Part shown: piece by piece, positions 63,897 to 64,000 of the stretch
Layout: every line of letters begins with the position of its first letter
Position numbering within the stretch: position 1 is the stretch's first letter
NCBI GenBank assembly: GCA_027682205.1
Contig: JAQDAD010000001.1
Location: 1-64,000, forward strand
Direction of reading: 5' to 3'
Length of the DNA stretch: 64,000 bases
DNA from: Streptococcaceae bacterium AF54-32pH5A
GTDB lineage: Bacteria; Bacillota; Bacilli; Lactobacillales; Streptococcaceae
The notes under the pieces: model-generated
What the model saw: only the letters and a program-made list of their open reading frames with translations
Databases searched by the model: none
What the model was told of the DNA's origin: nothing
Translations under genes and position numbers: made by a program

Positions 63897-64000
63897 ATGG
63901 CAACAAAACAAAAAGAAGTAACTACATTTGATGTGCAAGTAGCAGACTTTATCCGTAACCACAAAAAAACAGGAACAGCAACAGACGATGAAATCAACTC
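63897..64000 (+). CDS. rpoD: Primary sigma factor RpoD (partial, cut by window end)
   Basis: The first 34 codons encode [20 protein letters not shown] then [14 protein letters not shown], the N-terminal region 1.1 of streptococcal sigma A. It begins 2 nt after the dnaG stop with GGAG inside the dnaG end, forming the dnaG-rpoD part of the macromolecular-synthesis operon. The rest lies outside the window. Confidence 0.93.
   Translation, partial: MATKQKEVTTFDVQVADFIRNHKKTGTATDDEIN

Overview
The window is a chromosomal segment of a streptococcus of the mitis group, close to S. mitis, S. oralis or S. pneumoniae. The case rests on a low-GC genome with Firmicute-type signals (extended -10 promoters, PyrR, T-box and L20 leaders), together with a choline-binding LytB glucosaminidase, CiaRH, PmrA, PavA/RqcH, the competence genes comEA, comEC and coiA with com-boxes, and the streptococcal order dnaG-rpoD. 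From memory, most genes follow the order of S. pneumoniae TIGR4, but the pepN-ciaRH and rpiA-deoB-punA-deoD blocks lie between lytB and pavA here. This looks like a rearranged mosaic order. There are no tRNA or rRNA genes, no insertion sequence, no prophage and no CRISPR array.

Layout. 1-6 kb: translation and nucleotide genes (trmFO, pyrH, frr, cvfB), an accessory GrpB-like gene, yozE and phoH, then ald on the minus strand. 7-11 kb: an acetyltransferase and the late-competence DNA-uptake pair comEA-comEC. 10.7-13 kb: a decayed small secreted-peptide gene followed by a two-gene ABC transporter. 13-16.8 kb: the L20-leader infC-rpmI-rplT operon, gloA, and the PyrR-leader pyrK-pyrD operon. 17-22.5 kb: lytB, then an accessory cluster (Tad2-like DUF2829 protein, short-chain dehydrogenase, Nudix, GNAT, stand-alone PEP-utilising-enzyme barrel, ASCH protein). 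22.6-30.8 kb: pepN, ciaRH, DUF3270, an HrtBA-like ABC pair and a U32 peptidase. 30.9-38.2 kb: nucleoside salvage (rpiA, deoB, punA, deoD) with a ClC transporter, a glutamine amidotransferase, a tandem structured RNA before deoD, and a sirtuin flanked by a copy of the deoD 3' end. 38.4-54.7 kb: rqcH/pavA on the minus strand, ybeY-dgkA-era-mutM-coaE-pmrA-rpmG-secG, rnr-smpB-tehB, an isolated DUF1887/Card1-like gene with its own promoter and terminator, and coiA-pepF-methyltransferase-prsA. 54.9-64 kb: ftsW-ppc, a T-box-controlled ABC transporter of the predicted tryptophan type, and dnaG-rpoD (rpoD cut by the window edge).

How the parts work together. Housekeeping operons are controlled by RNA leaders: L20 for infC, PyrR for pyrKD, a T-box for the amino-acid transporter. 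Competence is represented by two com-box operons, one for DNA uptake (comEA-comEC) and one for processing (coiA), along with ciaRH, a known antagonist of competence. The deo/pun block converts nucleosides to bases and pentose phosphates, which rpiA links to the pentose-phosphate pool.

The less ordinary signals are the tandem repeated RNA fold before an SD-less deoD, the lone CARF-nuclease cassette with an altered active site, the three-way-junction leader of trmFO, the partial deoD duplication around sir2, the ATA start of infC, a leaderless U32 gene, and a decayed secreted-peptide locus.
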